A DNA stretch of 64,000 nucleotides from Perca fluviatilis (GCF_010015445.1 NC_053123.1:8783434-8847433), one strand, 5' to 3'. Numbered from the stretch's first letter, positions 20,382 through 45,854 are shown. The notes: generated by a model not told the origin, from the sequence alone. Made by a program: numbers and translations.

Positions 20382-20951
20382 TTAAGCAGCAAGAGGTAGC
20401 TATAGCTTCAAAGTTGAGTCTTTAACCCCACACTCATTAGCTGGATGAATGATTTTTTTTGTGTTGCAGTTAACCTCATTAAGCAAGAAAGATAGTAGAA
20501 AATCAGACCGCAGCAGAAAGCTCAGAATACTCGGGGAAATAATTTAGCTTGCGTGGACGCTACCACACTACTTGATCAATAAAAGAGCTTACTAAGCAGT
20601 TAAACTAGTAACGTTACTGCCCAACAATGCTTGCAATACAAGTTGGATTTATTTCACATGTATGTTTACCATTAAAACATGATGTAAATGCAATATATGA
20701 ATATCCATCCATTTTTCATCCATCCGGCCTTGTTTGTTATGCAACTCAATTGAAAACAATATGTCATTGCTCCATCTCTCTTTCAGCTAAGGGGATCTTG
20801 GCTTACAGAACGTTGAAGACCTAGGCTCTAATCAAACTAACACAAACTAACTCTCTGTTGATGGCTAATCATATAGAATGCGTAAGAATAATGTGTGGAT
20901 AAATAGTATCAAACAAATAAAGCAATTCACAAAATACTGGGAGTAAATTAT

Positions 20952-20991
20952 TTTATTATAACAAGCAACAAACAAGTTGGTTATATTTATT
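20952..20991 (-). other. acmsd candidate polyadenylation signals
   Basis: Two minus-strand AATAAA hexamers, 20991-20986 and 20957-20952, lie 108-147 bases after the acmsd stop codon. Confidence 0.6.
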
Positions 20992-21098
20992 ATACAAGTT
21001 AATCCAAAATGGTTTTCATAATCATCCAAATAAGAATATTTGAAGAAAGTCTTTGCACTGAATCATTGGGTATCGCAGTTGTATCTCAGGTTTGCATC

Positions 21099-27030
<5,932 letters not shown>

Positions 27031-27566
27031 CTTTATGATTTTCCGTCGGGGAAACGTGGAGGTCTGCTGCCAAAGATTTCTTGCAGGAACTGAGCTCAAA
27101 TCCAGCAAATTCACTCTCCGCCCTCCCCCAGAAACCAATGACCGACAGGTGAATGACTGCTGCTGCTGGTGCTGGTACACCCTGGTCATTTATTACCTAG
27201 TCTGTAAAAAACAAAAAGAAAGTAATCTTTAGTCTGTGGAGGCTATTTAACGTCATAAATAGTTAATATCCTGAAACATCAATTGATTGATTATTTACAC
27301 CCAACCCCACTTCAACCACCAACACACAAACACACATAGCCTTATAGCATTTCTGTGCAGGTGTCTGTTTATGAATGCTTGGATGTTGCAACATGATGCA
27401 GTTAGCCACACATTTTTAATGCTATGGCTCCTGCTAAATGGACGTTATCAGTGGTTATCAGCCTCATAGATATGGGTCAGAAGGGGCCTGCTACACAGGT
27501 TCAGAAGGCCGTATGATTACACCTGGCTTTTGCTTGCAGTAATTTGACTATAGGTTGCTGCACAGT

Positions 27567-27880
27567 AATAATAATAGAAGTAATAATAATAATAATACAT
27601 GTATTTTATATTGCACTTTCAAAGGTACTTAGAGGCACTTTACAAGGTATAAACAAAGAAAACCAATAGCAAGATCATTATACAAACATCAATAAAAACT
27701 ATAGATAAATATTAAAAACGTGGGGCAAAACAGCATAAAAACAGGATAGAAACAAAAGGAAACAGCTAGGTTGGTTACAGGTTAAAAGCAGATTTAAACA
27801 GATGGATTTTGAGTGCGGTTTTGAAATTAGCAAGTGGTGTGTAAAGTCTGAGGCGTTTGGGGAGAGAGTTCCAGAGGGAG
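27567..27880 (-). mobile_element. LINE 3'-end fragment (minus strand)
   Basis: Read on the minus strand from 27877, the frame gives LWNSLPKRLRLYTPLANFKT and then ALKIHLFKSAFNL and a stop at 27775. This is the typical C-terminal tail of fish non-LTR reverse transcriptases. It is followed by an untranslated stretch ending GTGCAATATAAAA and an ATT microsatellite, as in a 5'-truncated LINE insertion. The clade assignment (L2/CR1-like) is inference. Confidence 0.7.
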
Positions 27881-28990
27881 GGGACGACTCACTAACCTAC
27901 CTTTGTAGAGCAAATCGGTGTCCAACTGTTCACATCCTCACCGGCACACAACCCTGCGTTTTGGCGACACCTGGTGGTCTATAGTTGAAGCTTAGGACGC
28001 TTAGGGAACTCATTGAGCGTCGAGACAGACTGCAGGCAGGTTGATTCACCCAGAGGCGTCGTTAGGCCTGGGCGTCCCCCCGCTACAGCCCCGGATCTCT
28101 CTCTCTTTCTCTCTCTTTTTTTATTTTATTTTTATTTTTTTACAAAAATAAGTAGCCTGTAATAGAATAAAAAAGTCCCAGAATGGCATATGCAAATTAA
28201 GAAGAAATGTATTTTCCCATGCACTTGCAGTTCTTGCAGGCATTTTTTTTTTTTAGTAGAACTCATGGTAAATCTGTAACTTTATCCAGTTTATTTAAGG
28301 TGTAATCATAGCCAAATCAGTCTAATACATGGATGCCATTAACACAAAGTTTAGGAGTGCAATACTAATGATATAGTTTGAAGTTCCTGTGATGTGACGT
28401 TTCCAGTCTATGGTTCAGACTCAAACACACGGAGCTCTGAAGCAGACCTGTGCGTCGCTTAGTGTCCACTCTCGCTGTAAAAAACTGTGCAGCTTTACCA
28501 CTCAGTCCCATTAGCTACAAGAGACTGACAAAGCGGCAGGCTGCCATTCATTTTCAATGAGAGTGGCTGTTTGCCAGCGACAAGCGATGAGCTTGCCGCT
28601 GCCATGGGCAATGCGGGGCCAAAAAAAAACTTTTGTTCCGCAAAGCTGTGAGAAAATGGAGGAAAAACTTATTTTAGTGGTGTCCACGTTCACGGTCCTG
28701 TACAATCTAACCTAACGTGCTTGAAGGTAGCGCCAGAAAATTTCTGTTTACTTTTGCCAAGCAACCAGGGGCCTGTTTCACAAAAGCAGAATTTATAAAT
28801 CCAGGATAACCGATAAAGCAAGGCTTGACCTAGTCTAATCTGTGCAGCCTGGCTTGGTGCGTTTCACGAAGGCCAAGCCAGGCTGAGGAGGATCGACTAG
28901 GTTGAGCCAGGCTGAAGTAATTCAGATAGATGCGCGTCCACGGCTTTCTTCAAAAGACCGCAAGGTCGATCACAGATTTACTGATGCCAA

Positions 28991-29154
28991 AATGGAGAAT
29001 ACGCGTTGTACATACTTTATACAGAGTGAGCAGCAGCTTCTTGTGGAAGTATGATGACGTGAAACACATTATTTGTATAAAAAGAAAAGAAACACGGCCG
29101 CTGTAATGAAACAGCGAGAGAAAGCGTAGCAGACGATCGCAGACCGACTGAATG
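28991..29154 (+). pseudogene. broken SANT/Myb-like transposon protein
   Basis: The plus strand reads MENTRCTYFIQSEQQLLVEV and then hits stops. After a frame disturbance it continues KRNTAAVMKQREKA, an in-frame TAG, then QTIADRLNA. The pattern matches Myb/SANT-like DNA-binding proteins associated with Harbinger transposons, in which the TAG position is usually Trp. It lies about 220 bases inside the left inverted repeat of the element at 28769-32232. Too degraded to be functional. Confidence 0.55.
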
Positions 29155-29768
29155 CGTAAGTAGCCTAAACGTACATTAACTGACCACGGCTCTGAATTGA
29201 AAACCTCATAATCATACCATTCAAGGATTAGGCTACTAATCATTTGCACAAATTAACAGTTGTACTCTTTGCCTTAAAAGTAAATTTTCTACAACGTTAG
29301 AATATGATGCGTAAATATCTCTTTCACCATGTTCCTCCCTCTCTCTCATGGGCTAAAATATAAATTTCCTAAATCATATTAACTTCCACTGCTCGCTTTT
29401 AATGCAAAGTGTACAACTGTTCGTTTTTGCAAATGACAGTGACTCATTGAATGGTTTCAGTTCATAAATGTATATTTTTAGACTATCATTCAGTCGTTTT
29501 TTTATTTTTTATAAAGGACGAGTTTCCTTCTCTACATATTAGATGCCTTGCTCCCTCGTATATATGAACATAGAAAATAAAGACACTCTAAAATCTATAA
29601 ACTATAAAGATAATTACGTGATAAATTCCATGCACACTGTAAACATGAATGGAACAGAGTATATTAATCAGTTATTTCCCCCCAAATATAAGGTCAAAAA
29701 CCATTGAGGTGTCCTCTCCTTGTTGTTTCATGAATGTACAGTAGCCTACATCACTAGATAGTTACTGG

Positions 29769-29873
29769 TCCAGTGAACTAAGACTATCATTTGGGAGGAT
29801 TGTACAATTAGGATATGTTCTTAAATTGTACAATCCTCCCAAATTATAGTCCCAGTTTACTGGACAACACAAA
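29769..29873. repeat. ~105-bp imperfect palindrome
   Basis: GGGAGGATTGTACAATTA (29793-29810) pairs with TAAATTGTACAATCCTCCC downstream, and the outer arms also match (CCAGTGAACTAAGACTAT with ATAGTCCCAGTTTACTGG). The loop is about 12 bases. It lies within the Harbinger-like element. Confidence 0.75.
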
Positions 29874-30025
29874 TTGTGTGCTAAAAATGCCAAATAAAAT
29901 GCACATGGAAGCAGGAACAAACATGATCCTTATTGTTAAAGAATTAAAAAAAATGTATCAACTAAAATAAATCAAGGTGCATTGGTCAACTATAGAAATG
30001 TACAGCATTGTATGTATTGCCCTTA

Positions 30026-31812
30026 CACTGTAAAAATTATCAGGGTGGTTCTACTTAAAAATTTAAGTTCAACTGCTGCCTTAAAAATGTGAGTAAAGCC
30101 AACATTAAGAATAGTGTTGTTTCAACCCACAAAGTTAGATTATAGAATATGTTTAACTAATGATCATTTATTGTTTGAACTTGATACTGTGATTTAAAAC
30201 AATTATCAATACTACATTGTCCACTCAAGGAAACTTGCTTCCTCTTGTCAAGCAAAAATACAATTGTATGCTATTTCAACTCACGAAGGTAAGTTAGAGA
30301 AGATGTTTAATTAATAATAATTTATTGTTAGAACTTGATACTGTAAGTTAAAACAACCATCTATTTTACATTGTATATTCAAGGAAACTTGCTTCTTTTT
30401 GTTAAACAAACATACAATTTTACATTTAATTTCAACTAACTGTATTCATACCAATTGTCTTTTCAAGTTAGGTGTACTCATGTTTTTAAGGCAGCAATTG
30501 AACTTATACTTTCAACTTAAGCAGACTAATGTTTTTACTAAAAGATCACACACTGTAATAAATTTCATGGTAGTTTAACTTGGAAATGAAAGTTCACCTT
30601 CAGCCTTGAAAATCGAAGTTCACTCAACTTGAAGACTGCTTTTGTTTCAACTTAGAAATTAAAGTTAATGAGGGTGATGTAACTACAGTGTTCTAGTTTT
30701 GTTAAAGTTGTTATTTTAGTTGATTTAACTTTTAATTACTTAGTTTAACTTCATACTTTAAGTTAAAACAAATAAATTACTTTCTTTAATAATGCAAGAA
30801 ACCTTCCTTGCCTAGTATAACAGACATACTTTTCTGCTTTATTACAACTCACGGTTTAAAGTTATAATAACATAACCACATTTATAGTGGAGATAGTATG
30901 GGTGCTTGGGTACAGCCGCCCCAGAGCCCCATGCAAAATAGGGGCCCCTCTAAAGCCTCTGATCTTGCATCACTTGGGCTAGTGAAGTGTCACACCGCAG
31001 ATTAATAGCTGAAGGAAGCCTATTACTGCTCTAAGTCTAATGCTGCAATACTCCAGCTCTTGTTATCAAACATAACAGTCACTTAACTCATGGTTACAAA
31101 TGTAAACCAGCACAACAATGACAATTACCAGGCAACAAAACACTACATTTAAGCACACGTTTAATAAACGGAATTCAAACAAAATGCAAACAAATTGCAA
31201 ACTTTTCAGCAAATTTTAACACAACTCTATTTACCGCCTTGCATCATGGGAATTGACCAGCCAATGAACCAATTGCACCTGACTGCAGTATGTAGATTGG
31301 GGTTGGGCTAAATGTGGGCGGAGCTGTTTGACTTTTGAAAAGTACTTTTCAAGTACATTTCAATATGAGAAGAGTGAAATGCCAAATTCACAATTCACAA
31401 GCCTTTGACAGGTACTCCCTCCTCCCACTAGTGCTTTCTTGTTTGCCACAACACTTGTTATATTTTAGTAGAAATTTGCATAGGCTACATCACTTATCTG
31501 CGGTGTATAATCAATTTATTCTGTCCATGCTTTAACTATGCTGTGAAGACAGGTTATTTTAAAATCGAAAGGCAACCATTTTTTTGTGACAAACACACCT
31601 TTTTTTTTCAACTGATAACTTACATACCCAAGTTCAATCAACACATACATATCTGATAAAAAATGTAAATAGTGGACCCAATGAATAAATGAAAGTTTAA
31701 CTTTCAAAAACTCATAAAGTTGAGTTCAAAATCCAAAACTTGTATAAGCGTGTTCAGTTAAAAATAAGAAATAAGTGGACATAACTAAATGGGTCTGTAC
31801 TTTTTTACAGTG
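30026..31812. mobile_element. CACTG-ended AT-rich elements, probably CACTA/EnSpm-like MITEs
   Basis: The region opens CACTGTAAAAA and closes with the inverse TTTTTACAGTG, with TA on each side. Within it, about 30026-30540 is itself palindromic (AGTTCAACTGCTGCCTTAAAA against the inverse near 30500). A diverged tandem unit of about 160 bp repeats near 30126, 30285 and 30745, sharing AACTTGATACTGT and AAGGAAACTTGCTTC. No coding sequence seen. Superfamily assignment rests on the CACTG ends only. Confidence 0.45.
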
Positions 31813-33047
31813 TAGTAACAGACTTCATTTAAAACACATCTGAAATTGTATCAGCCTTTTCTAATTATCTCAACAACTGCCATAATATATCCATCAAACT
31901 TCTAACAACAATATGTAAAAAAAAAAATAATGGTCACAACTTTAAATAATAACAGTACTTAAATGAACAGCAATATGCACCTGTTGTATTTTAATCCAGG
32001 CTGATAACAAGAGGGTAAAACCAGTGCTGTGTGATCAGAAAAGGCTCCAGGATTAAATAAATCCTGGCTGTTAGCCTGGTCAGGAGCAGGCTATAGCTGC
32101 ACAGAATAAATCTCCTTGGTGATTTATGTGCCTCCGCTTTCGCTTTCGTGAAACCGAGTCAAGGCTAAATTCATCCAGGATAATGGGGAAATCCCGGCTT
32201 AATCCCTTATCTTGGTTTTGTGAAACAGGCCCTAGGAGTAGGCTAGACACGCCCATCAAGCGAGTGCGTGGCGCTGTCTTTTGTAGCTTCTTTTCGTCGC
32301 GTCTGTGCTCTGTGTATTTCTGCCGTAGTTTCGGTTTTCCGCCTACGATGTAGAGCAGCGTACAGCCACTTCCCGAAACTTTGTCTCATTCAGAGACCAG
32401 AGACCCAAACGGGGCTCTGTGTCTGTCAGAAGGTCTGCGATCTACCGTATCAGCCTGGGTTGTATCAGCAGAGCAATCACGTACTGCACAGCAGGCTATG
32501 GTGCAGGTAGATTACTTATATAGTGACTTTATTCTTGTAATAGCCTATTATAACTTTACTTTTCTCAAAATGTCACGACTCCTCCAAATCTAAGAGAACA
32601 CAGATGGGATGAGTTATATTTTGAATGTGCACAAAGTTTTGGACATGAGCCGAAATCTTGCTCAAACATCTGAAATATTACAGTCCAGGGGTTTATTAAT
32701 ACATTAAAATGAATAATGTATTGTTGAGGTGAATAATTGTCATATGCATATTTAACGAGGTTACTTCCCTAACAAAAGATGCAAAAGAGAAGGGAAGAGT
32801 TAATGATGCTAGACTACATGTGTGCTGACTCAGATATAATTAGAAAAGTCGATCTACAGGAGAATAAATAGTTGAACGCAATACAGAATGCCTGACAGCC
32901 TTATTGCAATATATTCCATTATGTTTTTATATTTGGATTGTAATCTATGTTTCCCTTTACATAAAGATATTTCCAGCATATTGATTCAGAAAAAGGTAGA
33001 AATAGGTGCATAAAAATTCCCCAGAATGCAGAAAATGTGTTGTGGTT

Positions 33048-33150
33048 GTGTATGTTTCTGTTTCCTGTTTTATTTTGGTAGTCTGTGTTCTCCCTTGTCT
33101 TGTCTAGTTTTACTTCCTGTCTTGTGTTTTCCCGCCTGTTTGATTGTCCA
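33048..33150 (+). repeat. dispersed repeat, copy 1 (LTR-like)
   Basis: Shares TTCCTGTTTTATTTTG and a following GTTTTACTTCCTG segment, in the same orientation and spacing, with 40046-40250. It resembles fish LTR sequence, but no retroelement body is present. Confidence 0.45.
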
Positions 33151-33835
33151 GACAATAGCACATTCACAACACAAATCTGGAAACAAAACCTTGGCCTTTG
33201 GGTTGCCTGACCAGTTATGATTAGGCCAAATGTTGGTGCCATCTAACAAACTGGAAGCTAAAATGAACATACACTGGTTATTAACAAGCTGGGCAAGCCA
33301 ATCCGTTTTGCATTGCATTTTTGATTATTTAAATGGCTCCGGGCTAAGCCCCGAACCTTCTCAAGTCCTAGAAACGCCCCAGGATCCACTCCCAAGCTGA
33401 GGAAATAGCGGATTTCAATGGGTTTTGATAAATCGATAAAAACGGGTCAATAAGAGGATCCCGGGATTAGATGGAAAATCCTCCATCAAGAAAGCTGTAC
33501 ACCAATCCAATTATCATGTCATCCAGTGCGCTTTGGAGGAGGGTCTGGCAAAGCGAATAGCAAATAGCATAGCCTGATAAAAGAAGCTATATTAAGTTAT
33601 TAGGGGTAATCCACAGAAACAATGTAACTTTTATTCGTTAGGCTACTTATGCTGCTTAAAAACAGGTCTTCAAACCCCATTAAAGTGGTGTTTCATAGCT
33701 ACACCAATCAAACCTAAGGTGTAGGAAAAACTTAAAAATGGTGAAATTAAAAAAAAGTGATTTAGGATAGATGCCAGTGATGCCTATTTCATGTAGTGGC
33801 CTGCATGATAAATAGGTGCTAGCTGAGTTCTGAGA

Positions 33836-33885
33836 GGAGGAGGAGGAGGAGGAGAGAAGGAGGAAGGGGAGGAGGGGGAAAAAAA
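33836..33885. repeat. (AGG)n purine tract upstream of tmem163
   Basis: A GGA/GAG-rich polypurine run about 400 bases before the tmem163 start codon, at the beginning of its GC-richer 5' region. Confidence 0.8.
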
Positions 33886-34263
33886 AGAATAGCTGGCACC
33901 GCCTGCCAGATTCCCAGCAGATCTCAGCGATTTATCGCATCGCCGCATCTAACCCTGAACTGTCTGAGTGGCTCCGCCGGACCCGGTGTTTACTCTGACG
34001 CTTCAGGGCTGTTCCTCGTTCGCAGGTTGAAGAGTTTAGAGGGAGTTGTCTCACTGCTGATGCTGGGGAGATCAGTCCGTTATCTCCCATCTTCTCTTAT
34101 CGCCATATCTCCTCTCCCCCCCGTCTGCGCATCTGAGTCGACACCGGTGGCATATGGACGCGCTGGATGGCTGGTGCACTTAGCAAACCAGCGTGAACGT
34201 TTTTTTTCCACATCATCATCTTTTTCTGCCTTTGAGCCTGAAACCAAAAGAGCAACTACAACA

Positions 34264-41249
<6,986 letters not shown>

Positions 41250-42109
41250 GTAAGCATTTAAAATACTAATTTATAGGCATGCAACGTGTACTAGAGTGCT
41301 ATACGGTAACTTGTTACCAGTGTTGGTGTAGACTGACTACCACAGTTTATTTCTCACTTCCCTGTTGACTAAGAGGAGATGTTGTCATCTAAACGTCTGC
41401 TCTATAGTAATGGTGCAAACTGCATGTTGTAAGTGCAAAGACTGCCAGTGAACACATCCAGGATGTCACTGACAAATGTGAATGTAACTAATGAAATGAC
41501 ACACGAAGAAACACAGATGAAAAGAACCGAGCTAATTCATTGTACGGCTAACACTGTGTAGTGTTTTAAAAGAAGCCTGTGTAACAGCATATCATAAAAA
41601 GACCACACGTGTTTTTGTACAGTATGACGACAAAAGAGAGCATGTGCCTTTTACCCACATGATGAAGGTCAACTGTCCAGAGAAGCAAATGAATCAATCA
41701 CTGCAATTTCTTGTTAAAGCAGAGTTCAGACATTTAGGCAAATCAACAGTGCTACTGTTCTCTGCTGGAGTGGGGCTGCACTTTCATACTTTTTATTCAG
41801 GACATTTGGTTTGGCTCTTTACATCATGTGATACAAAGAAGCACTCTTGTTTCGTTGTTTCATCAGTTGTGTTATGTCAGTTGTGTTTGATGGAGCTTCT
41901 AGAAACCATTATAGCACTTTACCATGAAAATAAAACCGTGGAGCATAAGACACATTTCTCAGAATCAGAAATCAGAAAAGAGTTTATTGCCCCAGTAAGT
42001 TGCTTATGTGGAACTTGCCTTGGTGAATGGTGCATACATACAAAAACAAACATATTAAACATTAATATGAAATAAACTGAATAGGTTGAGAGCAGAATGT
42101 GTTTCTGGG

Positions 42110-42213
42110 TTTACCCTGCAGAGATCTGAGGAGCAGTTAACCATAGTCCTCATAAATCGAATTGAGATTAAAATTCCAGCACAAAGAAAGCAGAAGGAAA
42201 CAGACATTGGCAA
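42110..42213 (+). repeat. dispersed repeat, partial copy
   Basis: Shares TTACCCTGCAGAGATCTGAG, and about 100 bases overall, with 44441-44543 at high identity in the same orientation. It is the more diverged, truncated copy. Confidence 0.75.
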
Positions 42214-42274
42214 GTTATTCTTTAAAGGCTCCCTGTCATTAATTTGGCAAGATGACTGATTCCCTAAAGTTATA

Positions 42275-42721
42275 CACTACCGGTCGAAAGTTTTGGGTCA
42301 CTTAGAAATTTCCATTCTACTCCATTATAGACAGAATACCAGCAATATCAGTTGCATTGTTTTTTTTTTTTTTTAACCAGGGCAACAGTTTTCAGATTAC
42401 ATTATGTGCTTACATAATTGAAAAAGGGTTCTCCAATTCTTTTTCAGTTAGCCTTTTAAAATGATATCAGAATAGTAAACATAATGTGCCTTTGGAACAC
42501 TGGATGAATGGTTGCTGATAATGGACAATGTAGATATTGCATTAAAGATCAGCGACTTCTTTCTACAACAGTTGTGAACCCTTTTGCAATTATATAAGAA
42601 CATAATGTAATCTGAAAATATCTGCCCGGATAAACATTTTGTTTTAATCTCAGCTGGTATTCTGTCTGTAATGGAGTGGAATGGAAATTTCTAAGTGACT
42701 CCAAACTTTTGACCAGTAGTG
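42275..42721. mobile_element. Tc1/mariner-type MITE
   Basis: The left end CACTACCGGTCGAAAGTTTT is mirrored by AAACTTTTGACCAGTAGTG on the right. TA flanks both ends (42273-42274, 42722-42723). Inner arms pair as well (CAGATTACATTATGTGC near 42395 against its inverse near 42605). 447 bp, non-coding. Confidence 0.8.
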
Positions 42722-44179
42722 TATATAACATAAGAAGTTGTGAGAATTCACCGGAAGAGGGCAAAGATATGAGAATACATATTCTGCATTACATTTCTCA
42801 ATATTGCATACGGTTAGAGAAGAGTGCAGAATAGCACATTCCAAATGTTTCTATTCATATTAGAGGTGTTGAAATTAATCAAATAATCAATGCATTGAAT
42901 CGTGGACACAGACGATGCTGCATCGATAATCGTCCGGGCCATAATCGATTATTTCTGTTTACAATTTAATGTAGGCCTAACAACATTTCTGTTTACATAT
43001 TCTGTTATGTTTTGCACATTCAGGAAGTGCCATGTGCTCAGTGCTGTAGTTTTATGTATCCAATTTATTTAGTATTAGAGCACTGCAGAATGTTTTTTAA
43101 AGCCATGGCTTTAATAGAAAAATTTATTTGACACATCGTGATGCATCGAGATATCGAATTGAATCGCTGACATGGTAATCGAATTGGGAGATCAGTGAAG
43201 ATTCACACCTCTAGTTCATATTCACCCTCACAGTTTTTAAAAGAGGTCTTAGCTGGAAATGTTTTAAATGTACAATGTGATGCCTTTCACTGCTTTGATA
43301 TCCCCTTACTGTGTGCTAAACATGCCTTTTATTCTTTGCAACTGAATCGCACAACCTCAGATCTGTTTGGAGTCTGCCTGGTGATGCATTTTTGGTGTTT
43401 TTTAAAACTGCATACTGTACCTCAGTAACCCCTCAGTAGTGTTGTGAAATGATGCTGCAACAGTTTCATCATACATGTTGTCTTATGATATAGAGGATGT
43501 CTGCGATGTGCTGCACTGTTGTGTGCAACACGGGATGATGCCTTGTCATCCTGACAAAGCATCAGTTTTGGGTCACGATGTGTCCCAGTATATTTAAACT
43601 TAACCTTGATGTGCTGACTAAGAACAAACTTGCTTTTTTACGTGATGCAGCTGTGTGGATTCACACTCAGACACTACCACAGAAAGGGACTTAAAGGAAA
43701 CTACATGAGGGAGGAATGAGCATTTGTAAAAGTTCCTGTACACCTATAACATGACGTTTAGCCAAAGCCTCCTTTTTCTAATCTAAAACAATACCCAGTT
43801 TTATTTGAAGAAATATTCATACAATTTAACGGACCAAACCATAAGGCAAACCGATTTCAATTAGCCAAAAGCTTTATTCAGTCGGCCACACAGGATTCAC
43901 CATTTAAATATTTACTTTGATTAAAGCTGCTCTAATACATATTTTGTATTCAAAATGGATCACATGACTACTTGTATGTGAAATGTTGGTGCTTGTATTG
44001 ACGAACCCACATAAAATAATCTCAAAATCCAAATCTAAAGTTCACCTTAGTTTCTGGAGTCTAGTAGCATCTTCCAACTTGTTGTTTTGGCAACTTAATT
44101 GTTTTACTTCACTCTCAGGGCTGTCATCAGCTGCTTTAAACAAAGAAGCTAAAAACCCACTGTATGCTATTTGCCAGAC

Positions 44180-44595
44180 AGACCAAGTTAGAAACTGGTA
44201 AACATCTAGTCCGCACAGCATTCCGGGATGGGAGAAAAACGTGCTCTGGTTTATTGGCATTCCTTTAAACCAATCACAATCGTCATGAGTGGTGCTAAGC
44301 GCCGGACGGAGCAACAGTGCCTCTGCAAAATAGCCTCGGGAAGGAACTTGTTTTGGTGGAACGTGTGTACGTTCAAAGGTTGTTTTAGTCGTGCAACAGA
44401 AAACTCACATTGGACAGATAGTCTAGCTAGCTGTCTGGATTTACCCTGCAGAGATCTGAGGAGCAGTTAACCATAGTCCTCAGAAATCCACCGGAGTTTA
44501 AAATGCCAACAAAAGACGGCGGAAGGTAACGGACATCGGCCAAAATGAGGGACATCCGGCGGAATTTCCGGCGGCACCTGAACAATCCTGAAAAA
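44180..44595 (+). repeat. dispersed repeat, longer copy
   Basis: The segment 44441-44543 matches 42110-42213. From memory, the wider segment including GGCGGAATTTCCGGCGGCAC resembles a repeat common in percomorph genomes; its class is unknown to me and its limits are approximate. Confidence 0.5.
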
Positions 44596-44871
44596 TTAAA
44601 AACGTTGTCGATATAGACTATGAAATTGCTAAAAGGCAGAGTGGCTCTCTGGTGGCTCAGACTTTAAATGTGGCTCCATACCTGCTGGATGTGTAAATAA
44701 GCAACGGTTTGCTAACAAGTTTGCCACTTAAAAAGTGGAAATATGTCAGTGTGTTCACAGACTTCTTCCGTGGCCTCCAAGTGGTCAAGAAATCAGTTAT
44801 TGTAGCTTTAAAATTTCTTTTGAACAAGATGATAAATGATAGACTCTGCAAAGTAGAAAAATTGAAAACAT

Positions 44872-44992
<121 letters not shown>

Positions 44993-45788
44993 ATTGTTCG
45001 ATGGAGACAAACAGTTGGAACACAGAATTGAACAGACTATGACCCACAAAAGTGTGAAGCACTAAAAGTGAGGGCGACAGCCCGGCTTCTGGGACACAAA
45101 ACGGCAAGAACAAGTGAACGGAGGAAAGTGTAGACATGCTCCCCTCCGCCAGTCATAACAGCAGCCTCTAGAGGACTGGTCGGCAGCACTGGGTAAAGAA
45201 AATGAATAAATGAATGCAGCGCTTCACTCTTTTGCTACCACCCAGCATGGCAACGGGTACAAATAAATAAATAAATAAAAGCAGGGAGGCTGTGCGCTGA
45301 AGAGGAGACAACTTGGTGAAAGAGAGTGAGCGACAGATGGGTGTGGAGTGAAGCTCTGAAAGGTGTGATGGGACCAAGGGACGAGGCAGGGTGAGTCCTG
45401 GCAGGCAGCGTTGGGGATTTAGTGGTTGCGATGGCTCAACTTTAAAGAACCTCAGCGTACCGTTTCCTCCTGCCTGTGCCCTAGTTTCTCTTTCTCCCTC
45501 GCTCTCGCCATCCTCCATCTTTTATCTTTTTACATTTTTATATCCTGTCAGCTTCTTCCCTCAGCCTCTACTTTCTTTACCTCCTCTTTATGTGCCTTCT
45601 CACCATATCCCTCCCTCTTTGCCCCCTTTTATCTTTTTTCTATATTGGTAGAACTAAATTTACTAAATTATATGCGGGCAAAGTCAAAAGATGATTTAAT
45701 TCTGTCAAGTGTGTATGTTTTAGTAAAGCAGGGTAAAAGTCCAAGTCATCTTTTTTCACTCATATCTTTCATTCTGTTTTCTGTTTCA

Positions 45789-45790
45789 AC

Positions 45791-45854
<64 letters not shown>
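45789..45854. repeat. (CT)n microsatellite
   Basis: A pyrimidine CT array of about 66 bases with one break, within a longer pyrimidine-rich stretch from 45450. Confidence 0.95.

Larger units (their letters stand above)
19609..21098. other. ccnt2-acmsd intergenic interval
   Basis: 1.5 kb between the ccnt2 start codon and the acmsd stop; both genes are on the minus strand. It holds the presumed ccnt2 promoter (CpG-richer near 19600-19740), the 23-bp hairpin, the 523-bp TTAA element and the acmsd polyadenylation signals. No other gene seen. Confidence 0.7.
28769..32232 (+). mobile_element. decayed Harbinger-like DNA transposon with nested insertions
   Basis: The ends GGGCCTGTTTCACAAAA and TTTTGTGAAACAGGCCC are perfect 17-base inverted repeats 3.46 kb apart. 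Flanking trinucleotides are CAG (28766-28768) and TAG (32233-32235), a possible mutated 3-bp target duplication. Near the left end is a broken SANT/Myb-like reading frame (separate entry), the accessory protein typical of PIF/Harbinger elements. No transposase was recognised. Much of the interior (30026-31812) is AT-rich sequence with its own CACTG ends, so other elements inserted into it. Confidence 0.6.
27031..34263. other. acmsd-tmem163 divergent intergenic interval
   Basis: Both genes point outward from this 7.2 kb interval, so it holds both promoters. Most of it is mobile DNA: a LINE tail, the Harbinger-like element with nested insertions and an LTR-like repeat. The GC-richer part, about 33890-34263, directly precedes tmem163. 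Confidence 0.7.

Noticed and set aside
27031..27189. Upstream in-frame ATG for acmsd at 27189
   Set aside because: The added 53 residues have no family counterpart; the enzyme starts at MKVDIH, and the total of 336 residues equals the human length.
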